A DNA stretch of 64,000 nucleotides from Eumeta japonica. Taxonomy: Eukaryota; Arthropoda; Insecta; Lepidoptera; Psychidae. Positions 35,733 through 48,288 of the stretch are shown one piece after another. The position numbers and the translations under genes were made by a program. The notes beneath the pieces are model-generated. The model saw only the letters and a list, made by a program, of their open reading frames with translations, had not been told where the DNA came from and searched no databases. Within the stretch, counting starts at the first letter, position 1; the number at the start of each line of letters is the position of its first letter. The stretch spans positions 453,863 to 517,862 of the forward strand of contig BGZK01000286.1 of the NCBI GenBank assembly GCA_005406025.1, in the 5' to 3' direction.

Positions 35733-36196
35733 TCGGTAATGCCCGTATGGGGGAGTTCGGTCATTGGTAGGCCCGGTGTCGCCGATGTCACTGTCGGTAC
35801 TGCTGCTAAGGTAGGCAGGCCGATCGTCGGGGCACCGCTGCGGCGGTGAATTTGGCTTAGCGGTAGGGGGGGAGGAATTTTGCTCCCTCACTGACGTGCC
35901 ACCTTTCGAAAACCGGGCACCGCCTGTCACTGGCCGGATGTGGGCCTTGGCAATTGGCGCAGGTCGGTAATGCCCGTATGGGGGAGTTCGGTCATTGGTA
36001 GGCCCGGTGTCGCCGATGTCACTGTCGGTACTGCTGCTAAGGTAGGCAGGCCGATCGTCGGGGCACCGCTGCGGCGGGGAATTTGGCTTAGCGGTAGGGG
36101 GGGAGGAATTTTGCTCCCTCACTGACGTGCCACCTTTCGAAAAACCGGGCACCGCCTGTCACTGGCCGGATGTGGGCCTTGGCAATTGGCGCAGGT
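35733..36196 (-). repeat. 232-bp tandem duplication at the ORF1 3' end
   Basis: Two nearly identical units (35733-35963 and 35964-36195) start with tcggtaatgcccgtatgggg. They differ by one T in a T-run near 36140 and very few substitutions, so the duplication is young relative to the element's other damage. It repeats the last zinc knuckle and the downstream Pro/Ser-rich tail. Confidence 0.92.
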
Positions 36197-37546
36197 CGGT
36201 CCCTGGTTTCGAAGTCTGGTGCAGTCTGCCGCAATGTGACCCTCACCGCAGCACACGCACCTCTGAGGTCGGTGACAGTTGACCGACGAGTGTCCGAATG
36301 TTTGGCGTCGATGGCATTGAGGGGGGCCTTCGCGCCCCCTCCATCCCTCGATCGTGATGCCGGGCATGTTAAGTAGGGCATTAACCCCATACAGCTTTTG
36401 GAGTTGTCCTTGGCTCATGTGGCCAAGTCTGGCATAAAATAGGCAGCCGGGTCTTCCTTTCCAGGGAGGTATGGGTTTTATATACTCCGCCGGGAAGTCG
36501 AGCTCCTGCAGCGCCGACACAATGGTGTCGGGGGCAGTGTCGACTGGTAGACCGCGGATGCCCACCTTGGAAGGTTTTTCTGCCTCCAGTGCGTAGCAAT
36601 ACCATGTGACCTGATGGTCACGCCGCGCCGCTGCCTGGAGGTATCTTTGTACCATTCTGAACTCTGTGTCGGATTTCGGCAGGAACCGTATGCCTTTACC
36701 AAACGGTCGTGCGTTCGGGGCATGTCCAATGAGCCTTCGAAGTTCCTCGAAGTGGGCCACCCAGTTGGGCAGGTTCTCCACCACTATTGGGGGATATCCC
36801 CGCGCCTTGTGAGTGGTCGCTCCGGTATTCGCGGCCGTATTGGGTGGGGCGGCAGTATTAGTGTCTGGGATGATGTCGGCGTCAGCTTCGCTAATCAGTC
36901 GCGCCGGTCCGGGCGTGGTAGTTCGAACGCTGTTCTGAGATGAGCTCTTAATCAGATGGGGGAAGCTGGCCGCAACCGCAGCGTATAGCCTCTTCGGAGA
37001 TGGAGTGGAGGGGGGGAGAAATAATTATCTCCTCCTACATCAGCCTCCAGCGTCAGCGCGGCGTAGGACGTGGAATCCGTGGATTCAGCATACGGTTCTA
37101 GCGACGGTGATCGGGTTGTATCGGTGTTCAAGGATGTCCGTTGATCCGCCTTCTTCGGAGCCGGCCGCAGGGTGGGAGACGGTGACGAGTGTGAGTCTCG
37201 ACGTCTCTTCTCCGCTGTGACCTGCACGTCCTTGGCGGGATCATCGTTAACTTCGTCCGTGAATTTTCCCAGGCCAGCCGGAAATCCAGAGGAAGAGCCG
37301 GTAGCGTCTCCGTCATCCTCCTCGATCGTCACGGATGGTTCTGGAAGAGCGTGGCGAGGTATGGGGTCGCCGTTCCGTCCAGCAACCGGGTTGGGGATCC
37401 GTCTGCTCCGAGTCGGATCCAGTATGTCTCACATATTTATTTCTGGCGGGACATTCCGCGCCGCGGAGCGGCGTTCTTGCATCGGACGGGGTAATCGGGA
37501 GGCCTTTTCCACCACCTTGGTGTGTTTGGGGGGGGTGGTCTTCCAT
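36119..37546 (-). pseudogene. Jockey-like ORF1 (gag-like nucleic-acid-binding protein), frameshifted
   Basis: The likely start is ATG at 37546 (MEDHPPQTHQ). A Ser/Pro-rich N-terminal region passes through at least two frames (37546-37313, then 37332-36952) before the conserved part at about 36950-36119. This has FLPKSDTEFRMVQRYLQ and KVGIRGLPVDTAPDTIV, the PRE_C2HC-type segment of Jockey gags. Three zinc knuckles follow: the first has Arg for its second Cys (CHRRQTFGHSSVNC), while the second (CVCCGEGHIAADC) and third (CANCQGPHPASDRRC) are complete. ORF1 proteins bind RNA and help target the retrotransposition particle. Frameshifts suggest this copy is dead. Confidence 0.85.
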
Positions 37547-37699
37547 GGCGTCAGTCGAATATGTACACTCCGCTAGGAATGCACCGTCCGATCAAGGCCG
37601 TCGCGCGCTTCCCTCGGCGCGTGCAATCCAGCCAGGTGAGACCCGTGTGGGAGGCCCGGCTAGACGCCCGCGAGCGGGGCACGCGGACGGCTGGTGACG

Positions 37700-38560
37700 C
37701 CTTATGACCGACCGCGGCTCGGTTCCACCTATTTGCCTTTTGATAAAGGTGACGGTGGCGCGCTTACTGGCCGTTTAATATCTTCTATAAACTATGGACT
37801 ATATCGCACCACGTTGATTAGGTATTCCTAATCAAAATCCACGTTGATTAGCTGTTCGCAGTTTATCTACAACCTGTAGTTTACTCGAGTTAATCAAGCA
37901 CACGCGGCGCGCGACGCGGGGGCCTATGCAATAGTTAGTTCGCACAGTTGCGGCGTAGCTTGCCCCTACGCGGCCTTCAGGCTGGCACGCGCACGTAATT
38001 TAGTACAGGGAGACAGTTGCGAGTGCCCTAGTGGCAGTTTAGTAGCACTGAACACTGTAATTATCCAAAAGTAGTGTGCGAGTAAACTCGGTGGCAGCAC
38101 ATTCGCATATATGTAAAGCGTACTTACAGTTGAAGCGCTTCACTACGTCGGCGCGGCGCCCGCCGCGGCCCGCGGTCCGCTGGGCACTGACTGGCTCGGC
38201 GGCGTTGCCGAGCGGCACCCGTAAGTGGCAAACACGCACTCGCGCACTGACGTCACTGCACTGCATCCCGATTATGTCGCAAACTGAGCGTTGACGTTGA
38301 TTTGTAACCCGATAGTTTTATGATGAATGTTCTGAGATAGTTTCGGTTTAGCTGCGACCTGTAAGCTCCCTCAAACGGTCCGAGCGCGTACAACGCGAAT
38401 GTACGCGAAAGTACGCGAATGTGCGCAGCGCGACGCGGGCATGCATTGGCGCCACTAGCACCCGGGACACCGATTTGCGGCCGTACCGTAATGACGGCCG
38501 CTTTCTAGGCCTACCATTGGTCCTCTTCACCAAAGCACAATTTCGTATGCAACTCACACG
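37700..38560. promoter_or_regulatory. CpG-rich segment with splice-donor-like sites on both strands
   Basis: This is a GC- and CpG-rich block in an AT-rich region. On minus, ...GCGCTTCAACT is followed by gtaagt (exon end 38128, donor 38127-38122). On plus, ...GCGGCACCC is followed by gtaagt at 38221-38226. No long coding frame is present. It could be the 5' exon or promoter of a host gene, or of two overlapping divergent transcripts. Some of the leftmost part may belong to the Jockey-like element's 5' UTR. Confidence 0.35.
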
Positions 38561-38826
38561 TGCATTACATTTCAATCGTTATAATAATTTATCAAACACA
38601 AATATATAATAATAGACAAATATTCTTTCTTAAAACTAATCCCTACCCGGGTAATAAAAAAAACTAGACAAAAAACTCTTTAATAAAATATACATCGATA
38701 ATTAAAACACACATAAATATAAACACTAATTACAAAATAATCCTTATCAAACCCGTAAAAGACAAAATACAATATCCAAATTAACATTAGGTGCGCGGCT
38801 GTCACACACGCATTGCTTTTTTTTTA

Positions 38827-39315
38827 CAAAGAACCGGCTAAATGCAAGTCGTACTTGCACAAGAAGGGTTCCGTACCACCATACAATAGTAATCACTACA
38901 TGATTTTTAAAAATATTTAATGAAAAACAAATATTAAGATTGATACAAAATGCTGAAAAAATACATTTTTTTTATATGAGGACCCCTTTCAATTTTGAAC
39001 TTATTTGTATTTTTTTTATATCCATTGTAACAATGTTTACTATGCGAAAGTTTCTAACTTCTGCCTATTCCTATTATTAAAATAGAGCAAAAAAGGCCAA
39101 AAAACACTTTTTGTGTATGAGGACCCCATATAAATTACAATTTAATATTATTTTTATTATTTGTTGTTATAGCGGTGATAGTAACACAATGTGAAGATTT
39201 CAATCATCTACCTGTTAGGATTTATGAGATACAGCTCGTTAACATAAAAAAAAGACGGATAGTGGAGGCTTAATAATAGGATCCTGTTGACAATTTTTGA
39301 GTATGGAACCCAAGA
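38827..39315 (+). mobile_element. Lepidopteran 'ccggc...gggttccgtac' interspersed repeat
   Basis: It starts with a decayed form of the common moth repeat (gaaccggctaaatgcaagtc, then gaagggttccgtacc), continues through 'tatgaggacccc', 'ttgttgttatagcggtgata' and 'tatgagatacagctcgtt', and ends at 'tttgagtatggaaccca'. That order matches the repeat as I know it from moth genomes. It is non-coding. The same family occurs reversed at 53.45-54.21 kb and as a fragment at 60.28 kb. Confidence 0.7.
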
Positions 39316-39419
39316 AATAGCATTTCATTTGAATTATCACATGAGTGACTTGTCATAGAATTGGAGGTAACTGATAAATCCGGAGCAAAAGCAAAATAGT
39401 TATTTGAATCAAGAACTTG

Positions 39420-39788
39420 ATAAAATTGGATCCTGGAGTGACACCGAATTTAAAACATGAAGATGAAACGCGATGAGGCTCTACGCGAGATCAAGAACAA
39501 ATCTTGGAATGGGACCCTTAAGTAAGAGCGGGATCAAATCCAAGAGCGAAATCGGATTTGGGCCCTAAGGAATATCAAAATCGAATAGGTAATGTACCGG
39601 GATGGAAAATGAGACCGGTACCGGGATCAGAATTAAGTACAGGACAATGATGGAAGTTGAAAATAAGGAGCCGGAAAGAGGACGGAAATCGAGAAATGAC
39701 AGCGACATTGGAAACGTAACTACAGGGCATGGCATCGCATTGAAGGTGATGATTTTATGGTCACGCGGGCGAAGCCGCAACTGATCAG
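39420..39788 (+). mobile_element. Purine-rich 'accgggatcgg' repeat ending in a Helitron-like terminus
   Basis: The sequence is rich in 'gagatcaag', 'gggatcaaatc', 'accggtaccgggatcag' and 'gacggaaatcgagaaatg' words, like the unit amplified at 55 kb and the single copy at 57.1 kb. It closes with cacgcgggcgaagccgc, a small GC hairpin of the type preceding lepidopteran Helitron 3' ends, then ...TCAG before T. It may be a non-autonomous Helitron, decayed. Confidence 0.45.
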
Positions 39789-39841
39789 TTAGATTTAGAA
39801 CACAAATATCTACAAACTTTCAGTTATATAACGTTAAGAAT

Positions 39842-40080
39842 TGGTGGTGGTTTAATGGTTAAGATCGTTGCCTTCGAACGCGGACGTGCTGAGTTCGATC
39901 CTGGCCACGAGCAAATTGGCCAATGAATTGTTAACTTAAGTCAATTTACACCAGACGATCTACCGAGAGTACGTTAAAACGCCAGTCCCGAACATCGCCA
40001 TCGCGTCGGTGACGACGGTCGTCAGCAGCCCTCGGCCCGCACCAGCCCGACGGGGAGAGGCTTGAGGTCTAAGGCCCATC
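39842..40080 (+). mobile_element. tRNA-derived SINE
   Basis: A tRNA-like head with A box (tggtggtttaatggttaag) and B box (gctgagttcgatcctgg) is followed by an unrelated body of about 180 bp ending near an A-run (attaaaaaaattg). The cloverleaf is not fully conserved. This is the best preserved SINE of the window. Confidence 0.65.
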
Positions 40081-43000
40081 TGCCACTATTAAAAAAATTG
40101 TGGGAGGATATGTCTCAATAGGGGGACGATTAAAACCTGACACAAGTACAGTGTACATTATGTGTACATATTTGTAGAAAATGTCATATGGATAATAACA
40201 TGGTCTGTCTAAGTCGCCGTAACTAGTTATAGGATTACTGAAGTATGGCAAATCCACGCTGATAATAAGAATCGTTCATTCCCTTCGAACTTTATCAGAC
40301 TGTCCGATAATCATAATGGAAGAAAATACTGGCATAGAGCGAATTCCGGTGTGGATATTTTCCTGACGAAAAACGTTATCGTACATTTATGGCTGTCCGT
40401 ATCTTGCTGGCGTACTTATGGAAATAATTACTCTAAAATGGCTCTTGATGATCACGATAACCCAAAATTCTCGATGGATTTGTAACGCGCGTCGTTAAAA
40501 AAAAAGAATCACTTACGCATTCGTTTAACATACATCTTTAAATACTGTCCTATAAATATATTTAAAATATTATATAATGAACGGATCGTTTGTAAAGAAT
40601 AACTGCAAGGATTATTCCAAATCAAAGCTGTCCAGTAGAATTGGTCCGCCTGATCAGTGTAATCATTAAAATGTAATATGTAAATGAAAATGCTGGTAAA
40701 ACGTAATTTAATTTGAAAAGTTTGAAATGAGTTGTAATTGTACGCCTCGCGATAGACGTACGTCTGTATAAGTCTGTCGATAATACCCTAGACGCGATTC
40801 CACATAAACAAAAAAATTTAACAATACAAAAAAAAATCCTTAAACATCTTTCAATAACTGTGTAAAAGTAACGTCGTAATATAATAAAAGTCCAATTGTA
40901 CGATAAACAAGCAATCCAATAACCTTTTAAACGCAATCAAGCAACAAGTAAGTACCCTTAAAGCGGGTTGTAGGTACGTCATGAAAATATGTTAACAAGA
41001 AAGTATTACATCGTTCCTTAGCGCCGGGCCCTCGGAAGGGGCCTAATTCCGGCCTTATAGGGGGTGAATTAATAAGGAGAACGGAGTGAATTTCGCAACG
41101 AACGCCTCTCATTCACTCAAAACCTCGAAGCGTACTAAAACTTCGTTTAACAGCTCAATTAGGTTTTGAAATGAGCCGTTCGTATCCGCTTGATTTCTGA
41201 ATTGCGACTTTGTAATCTCATTTATGTTTCGACGTACGTAATCGACACTCGATGAGTATTGACATGGAGAGCTTATATATAAATCGTCACACAGGACCGA
41301 ACTGAACACGAACTGAGTGAAATAATCTGTCATCCTTTGAATTGTTATTTGACTATGTCGACCATATATTTTGTATTCGTCGTTAGTTTTTTTTTTCAGT
41401 GTCGTTGATTAACAGCAAATACACGAATTACCTCCAATAATATCTAACTATTCAACTGAAAGAAGAAAAACTAACCCACTTCAGCTCAATCAATCTAGTG
41501 GTTGCCGAATCTATAAATGGCACACGGACTAATATTATTGATTTTTAGACACAGATATACGTTATAAACTTACCAGTAATGATATTGGGAAAATATGTTA
41601 AGTAATTTGTTGACCGTGTTGAATTTGGCATCATAATACTGTACTATATATAAACTGCTTCCTCATCCCGAATATGTATTTAGAATATAAGTAATCCCTT
41701 AATGAAATGCTATTTAATAAAGATATTTATTATGATTCGTATACTAAACTAGAACTGAAAAGCTAACTACTCAAAAAAAGCACTTTACTTTCGTTGGGTA
41801 CACAATTACTTGGGTAAAGTTATTTCTTTCTCAACAAGCGCTTTTTAACTATAGAAAAAAATACTCCAGAAAAAAAATACCTTAATACCTCGAAGATTAG
41901 CGAATGTTATTATTTTCTTAAAAGCTCGAAGGAGAAATTGCGAAGTCAATGCGGGACAATACAAAAGCTATCTTGCTAATATTGCCACTCCGCAAACGTT
42001 GAGCGAGCGAGGCAGGTAAAAAAGCTCCCCTTTATTTCCCGAGCGGCGTTAATAAAAACGCGATAATAGGATAATATTATTTGGATAAGACGCTCACGAG
42101 CAAATTATTTTTAGATGAAACAGCTTTTATAAGAGGCGGCGAATGCTCGCCGCGAATTAAATTCCACGGAATCGCTCGGATAATTTCTGAAATATGTTAA
42201 TATAATTTGACGTTTTGACTGTAAGCGAATACTTGCTTAATCAAACAGTTTAGGTTAGAGTATCGTGGTGAGCGAATTGTTTGAATACGATTGCACGGTT
42301 AATGAAGATCCGGCAACAAGCTTCAATAGTCAATGCGACGGGAAACTTGATCTTCCATATTAAGAATTACAAGAAGTGTGCCTTGGAGAATTGAATTATG
42401 GTTATTCACTCATTCAAGGAATGCGCATGCGTCTATTAAGAAAGTACCCTCTTTATAACATTATTTAAGGGTGTAAAAAATAGATTACATATTTTTTCCC
42501 TTTCTTTTGTTGTGTAACAAACACGAAATTAAACATATTTTTTAATTCTTGTAATTGAATTATTTAGTTTAATAGCAATTCAAATATTTTGAAAGTTCAT
42601 CAGTGGTACGGCGAAATGAATTCTGGCTGGAGAACTGTCAAAATTACAACTTCTCCCTCGTTTTACCTTGAAAGCCAGGACGAAAATATCAAAAAATTCT
42701 ATTACTATTTTTACGTTTTCAATTTTTTATATAATATACTTTAAAAACAGGCACAGGCATAACATTTGAACTTACTCTGAAACGTAAAACAATCGCCAAT
42801 CCGTATGTTAAAAAAAAATGAAATCTATTACGAATCCGACCGGTCGTTCTATCCAACTGATTGGCTTGCTTTTTTAAATGAAAAATACTGATGCACATAT
42901 TTATCAACTGGCAAGCATTACCTAACTTAAACCCTTCTCGAGTTTTGTTTATATATATCTCCGGTTCCAATTGAGGTACGCCATTCGTTTTGATCATAAA

Positions 43001-43680
43001 ACACTCGCTAGAACGAGCTCTTTCATGTAAGTTTTTGCCCTCTTGAACTGGTTGGAAGAAAGTTAAGTGTGAACATTCAAGAGGCGCAACGACAAACCAT
43101 TGAACGAGTAGGAATCTATTTACCTGAACCAGTCTTCAAAACATTTAAAAATCAATATTATTTGTAAAGGTATGCAGACAAATCAGTACTAATATATAAA
43201 TTATTCTACCATATTCATAATATTTCAAAATATTTTTGCTAGACGCTTATTAAAAACTATTTATTCTGCATGTAACAAACCGAAAAAAAGACACGTAGGT
43301 ATGATCTTTGTTGCATTGTTTTCTTGACATTATTTTTAGTAACCATTAGCAGGCGTTTCACAATAATTGAAAGACATCATTTATTCAAACAAATGGAAAA
43401 TTTTATACTATTCAGCTTCATTTTTCATATCTTCCACTTCACTTTTTAGCGTAATTTATTAATAAATGTTTCTTATAAATTTGGCATATATTTTAGGATC
43501 ATGGACTTTCTTTCGCGTCATGGGCCGCAATTTTATATTAAGAGGCAAATTTCACTTAGCACAAAATAAAAACTGAACAGCAAAACTAATCTATTAATAA
43601 TGCTTTATAGTAATTTTTGCTGAACCTTATCCATAATGTACTTAAAATAATGTATTTTACATCCTTTTTCTTGATTTAAG
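40081..43680. other. Gene-free region
   Basis: AT-rich with no recognisable coding similarity. A GC-richer patch lies at 41.0-41.1 kb. 42.0-42.2 kb has balanced composition (cccgagcggcg, ggcggcgaatgctcgccgc), which may be conserved non-coding sequence. Open frames of 60-104 codons show no domain. Confidence 0.5.
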
Positions 43681-43689
43681 CTATATCCA

Positions 43690-44620
43690 TAGTAATTTTA
43701 GTGAAATCAGTCAAATTATAAGTGGTTATTAACCTTACAAAACACATTGATGAAACCCTAAATCACTCTAACCACTATCTCTTTTACTAATGACAATAAC
43801 TGAAATTTCAGCGAAATCGGTTCGTCTATATAGATTCTTAGTAATGGTTACAGAACCCAAAGAAATGTACCGAATATTCTTTTTTTTGTACCGAATATTC
43901 CATTCAAAATTTTATTGAAATCAGTTTAATGTTGAGGATTCTAGTAATTCTCACGGAACTTTAAAAATCCATCAAATATATTTTTATTGGTATATATTTA
44001 GCTCTATACTAAATTTTATTAAAATCGATTAAATTATAAGGGTTCTTCAGTAATTCTCACAGAACCCTAAGAATGTGTCGAACATTCTTTTATTGATTAT
44101 TAGGTGGCTCGATTTTAAAGTTTATTGAAATCGGTTAAATTATAAGGATTCTTAATAATTCTCACAGATCCCTAAAACTGTATAGAATATACTTTCATTG
44201 CTTTTCATTTACCTAAATATTAGATTTATTGAAATAGGTTAAATTGTAGAGGTATCAGTAATCTTTATAAAAAATATATCGGATATCCTTTTATTAGTTT
44301 TAAAATTGTCTTAATACTAAATTTTAAGAATTCTGAATAATTTTCACGGTACCCTAAAAATGTATAAGGTATTAATTTATTTACCTCCTTACTGAATTTT
44401 ATTAGAATCTGTTAAATTATAAGGGTTAGTTGTAGCTCTCTCGGAACCCTAAACACGTATCAAATGTATTTTTATTAGCGTTCATTTATTACCATACTAC
44501 ATTTTATTGAAATAGTCTTAAGTAAAACTGTTCTTAGAAATTCTTACGGACCTCCTAAAATATGTATCATTAACCCTTTCGGCTTCCAAATATTTCCACA
44601 CCATTTTTTTTTTTTCATAA
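43690..44620. repeat. Ancient tandem repeat, period about 104 bp
   Basis: The word gaaatcggttaaattataag (with substitutions) recurs at about 43705, 43814, 43917, 44022, 44127, 44231, 44405 and 44508, spaced 103-109 bp with one copy degraded near 44320. It is followed each time by 'ttctcac(a/g)gaaccctaaa' and 'tattctttta'. About nine copies, each 25-35% diverged by eye. Confidence 0.8.
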
Positions 44621-45974
44621 TGAATTAAACTGTATGGACTTTTTAATATTTCTCAGGAAACCCTAAAGAAGAATCAAACCCTTGACATTTGTTATTGTAG
44701 ATATTTTGCCTTCACGACTTCATCCATATGGATATAAAATATTTTATATCGACTGAAGTCCATCATAATTCTCATCCCAGTTCTCGTCCTTGATTTCAAT
44801 TTGATCTACATCCCACTCCGGTTAAGTTCCACCAAAATTAAACCTTTAACCTTTGACTTAATGCGTTACTTTTTTGTCAATATTTGCATTGCGACTGATT
44901 GACGTATCTGTGCACATTCAAAACTACTGCAACTAGGAATATGAAATTTTACACACAGCTTGCTTTTATCATGTAGACGAGCACTGAAAAAGGATTTTTG
45001 TTAATTCAACCCTTTATGAGGTGAAAATGAAAAGGTAATGCTGTTGTATGATAAATTGAACCTATGGGAGCTATAAATGTGAAACTTAACATTTAAGTTA
45101 GTTATAAATAAAGAAAAAAAACTGACATACGGACACATTTTTTAATCATATGTATTAAAAACACCAGAAGTGCAACCTTCAGAAAATTAAACTGCGGGAA
45201 AATAAGACGATACAGTATCAGGACTAGATTGATTATAGAGTATATTTATTATAATATTGGTACCAAATGCAAAAGTTATTTTACATTTTATTATTCAAGT
45301 TCAATGTTTTCAATTTGAACAGATACAATAAGAAGGTACACATAAGCACACATACTTCTTTCTCTCGCATTTTATCTCATGTCATATTTTATCTCATTCT
45401 CTCGCGCAGACATTCTATATCATCTCACATTCTATCTTATTCTCTCGCACGCTAGATCCTATAGATATATATGGTTGTCTCTGTTTACTGTCGCTTTTTC
45501 GTTTCATCAAGTTTCGGTGTTAAAGAAGTTTTCACTTCAAAATGCATACATTTTTTTAAATTTAACACTAAAGAGGTTTACCCTCATATAATATTTTGTA
45601 CCTTATTTTACATAAAGTATAAAATATTATATGCGAAATCGAAATAATTGAAGCCATTTATATTTTAACTAATAATTACAAACAAAAAACAATGAGATGC
45701 ATCATCTTTTAAAAATAACCCTAAAAAGGGTCAAATAAGAGTTAATATTTTAATGTAAAAAAAGCAACCGTTACAGTTAGTAACACTAAAATATATATTT
45801 AGCTGCTAATTATAAAAGAAAAATAACTCTTAACATTATTTTTGGATAAATAGCTCTAGCTAGAGGTTGAAATAAAGGACGAAATGTTGTATGGTAAATT
45901 GAGACTTCTGGAGCTATTGATGTTAACATCTTTTTGTCAATCATGTATACTACAACATAAATCTGCAGTCTCTT

Positions 45975-46015
45975 TAAGTAGAATGAGTGTCTGCAGTATA
46001 CACTCTTTCTACTTA
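45975..46015. repeat. Hairpin, 16-bp arms with one mismatch
   Basis: TAAGTAGAATGAGTGT at 45975-45990 pairs with ACACTCTTTCTACTTA at 46000-46015 with a 9-nt loop. Confidence 0.85.
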
Positions 46016-47343
46016 CCAACATTTTAAAAATTTTCTTCTGCCTATCTATATGTCGTTTTTTTTTTATTTTAAAAACGGTTTGAGCTAATTGGTAAAACTT
46101 GGAACGTAATAATAAACAATATATGATTTCAATAAAGAGATTGTTATCAAATTCCGAATAGAATTAGAGAAACCTCATGATTCTTTTTATTTATCTATTT
46201 ATCTTAATATTTGATGAGCCTACGATACGATAATTTATGTAAATTTTTATAAAAAATATTTATTTCTTGGCGCACTTCATACGTATTTATCATTTTTAAA
46301 ATTTCACTTCTTTCTATATGTCCCCTTATACATAATTAAAGAAGCGATGTTAACGAAATTCATAATACAGGTCTTTAATATCGTGTCGGTAAACTGTTCG
46401 TTTGTTCGGAATCATCTCCAAAAGGTCGAACGGATTATTTTCAAAGTGGGTGCATTTTGTCCAGTTTTTTTTTTTCGTGTGCCCAAAGCATTAATTCAGT
46501 TATGAAACGCAACAGTGGAGACTGTCACTCCATGTCTGTATTTTGCGAGATGTATTATCTCATCGGTCGGGTCGACCCACTTTTGCCTTGCAGTTAAATT
46601 GACCACAACATGACTCTACTACAATTACTAAACAATTAGTAAAAAACAATAATCCACTGAAATAATAAACTTAAACCGTTAGTTCTTTAAATGACATAAA
46701 TCTCATAACGTTTTAATCGATTTTGGGGCACACGTTAGTGCAGTTATTGAATTTTTAAATGCAAAAATAACATTTATGTCGTACATATCTTAACGCAAAT
46801 ACCCGACAGACCCCTATGAAACGTGGCTTCTGACTAGTAGGCACCTAAATAGAACCATTAAGCGGTGAGGTAAGCGAACTAAATAGAATCATTTGTTGAT
46901 ACCTATACACTAAAATTGCAACTCCGGATAACATTCGTGATTTAATTACTATGCGTAGAGCGTTTACAACTTAAGCTTTCTGTAAGATTTAATTAATTGC
47001 CGGTGCAGTACAGAAATTACAAAGGCGATATTTAATTAACTCATCGTCGGTTAATTAAACGTCAATTAACACGACTCCAACGCTGTGAGATCGAGCGCAA
47101 ATCGCAATTTGTACGTTTCGTAAAACCGAAATTCTGATCACATAAAACGGTATAAGCGACCTCGCTGTATTTTTATTAAACATCAGACTAATTCAAGAAT
47201 AACTTAATACTATTAAATGAGGACTTCTTATAATATACTTTCGAACATAAAACAATTGGATGAAAATTAAAGTTCTGGCATTTTTAAAGAACATTTATAT
47301 TTTACTTCATATTAATACTTATAAGTGATAACTTTATAAATAA

Positions 47344-47348
<5 letters not shown>

Positions 47349-47397
<49 letters not shown>
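47349..47397. repeat. (TA)n microsatellite
   Basis: About 24 uninterrupted TA units. Confidence 0.97.
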
Positions 47398-47400
<3 letters not shown>

Positions 47401-48288
47401 GCTGGTTATTGGTCTGTTTAAAATTGCTAACATGGCTAATCGATGCGCTTTTTGAATTCTATTTTTTATAAGGATCTCAAAATATTGTAAGATCTCAAAA
47501 TGTGTAAGTACCTACTATCTAATGTAATAAAATCTTCTATTTAATTCTATGGAATGAAAAAATTTTGTTCATTTTTTTTATTATATTCTTAATAAATGTT
47601 TAAAACTTATTTAAAATCTTCATTTCTAAACGTCAGATGTAGATCCGACTCTATTTTAAAACGAAACGAAGAATTAAAGTTCATTAACAGTACTTAATTC
47701 TGGAATATTACTCCAGATTACAAGCTTCGATCTAATCCTGATATTAATAGGTTTACAAAAACCCTTAGCTCTGCTGCATACGCAGTTAAAAAGTTCAAAA
47801 TTTATCACGCTTCAAAACCGCTACATTGGTATTTTAACTGTTTTCATAATTTTTTGTCATACAGAATTCTGCTCTGGGGACGTGTCGCGGTTATTCATAC
47901 AATTTTTATGCCGCAGAAGTGGGCAGTTTGAGCGGCCTTTTAGCATTTAAAAATGCTAGTAAGAAAAAAGTATGTACAGACGGGCTATACAGATTTATGT
48001 CGTAATTAAATTAGTAGGGCAACAAATATATTCACTACATCTTTTTATACCTAATAATCTAAATCTAAATACATATTTTAAATGCTAATGTTCGTTTGTA
48101 CAGACAGGGTTTTCTCTATCACCACCAATTCCAATCAACTTCCCGTTGGGGTGATAAACACCCCTTGGTCTCATGGTGGGAATAAGGAAGTTTGGGCGCG
48201 GTGAGAGGAAGTGGGTGGTTGTGGGTTGCGAAAATGTGAAAAAAAATATATCTGGCCTTTTCTGATTTATGAGAACTTCTGGAAGTGA

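Larger units (their letters stand above)
31760..37560 (-). mobile_element. Jockey-like non-LTR retrotransposon with duplications
   Basis: The element is GC-rich against an AT-rich background and reads on minus: 5' region to about 37.6 kb, ORF1 (gag-like, zinc knuckles), ORF2 (endonuclease plus RT), then 3' sequence. ORF1 is followed by a 232-bp tandem duplication (35733-36196). The terminal part (RT C-terminus plus 3' UTR) is present twice head-to-tail (31760-32405 and 32405-33063). No clear poly-A tail or target duplication is seen at the 31.7-kb end, where a possible LTR adjoins. The clade call rests on the gag type and on RT/EN motif style. Confidence 0.85.
44621..48240. other. AT-rich gene-free region
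   Basis: No coding similarity. It contains 'attctatctcattctctcgc' tandem words at 45360-45455, a hairpin at 45975-46015, a cluster of TTAATTA-type sites at 46985-47065 and a (TA)n tract at 47349-47397. Confidence 0.5.

Noticed and set aside
31647..37700. Many plus-strand open frames of 60-160 codons
   Set aside because: They are antisense shadows of the GC-rich Jockey-like element, whose minus-strand frames carry the recognisable endonuclease, RT and zinc-knuckle motifs.
7199..40080. tRNA genes at 7.2, 16.5 and 39.85 kb
   Set aside because: A and B boxes are present but the acceptor stem and anticodon arm do not close and SINE bodies follow, so these are SINE heads.
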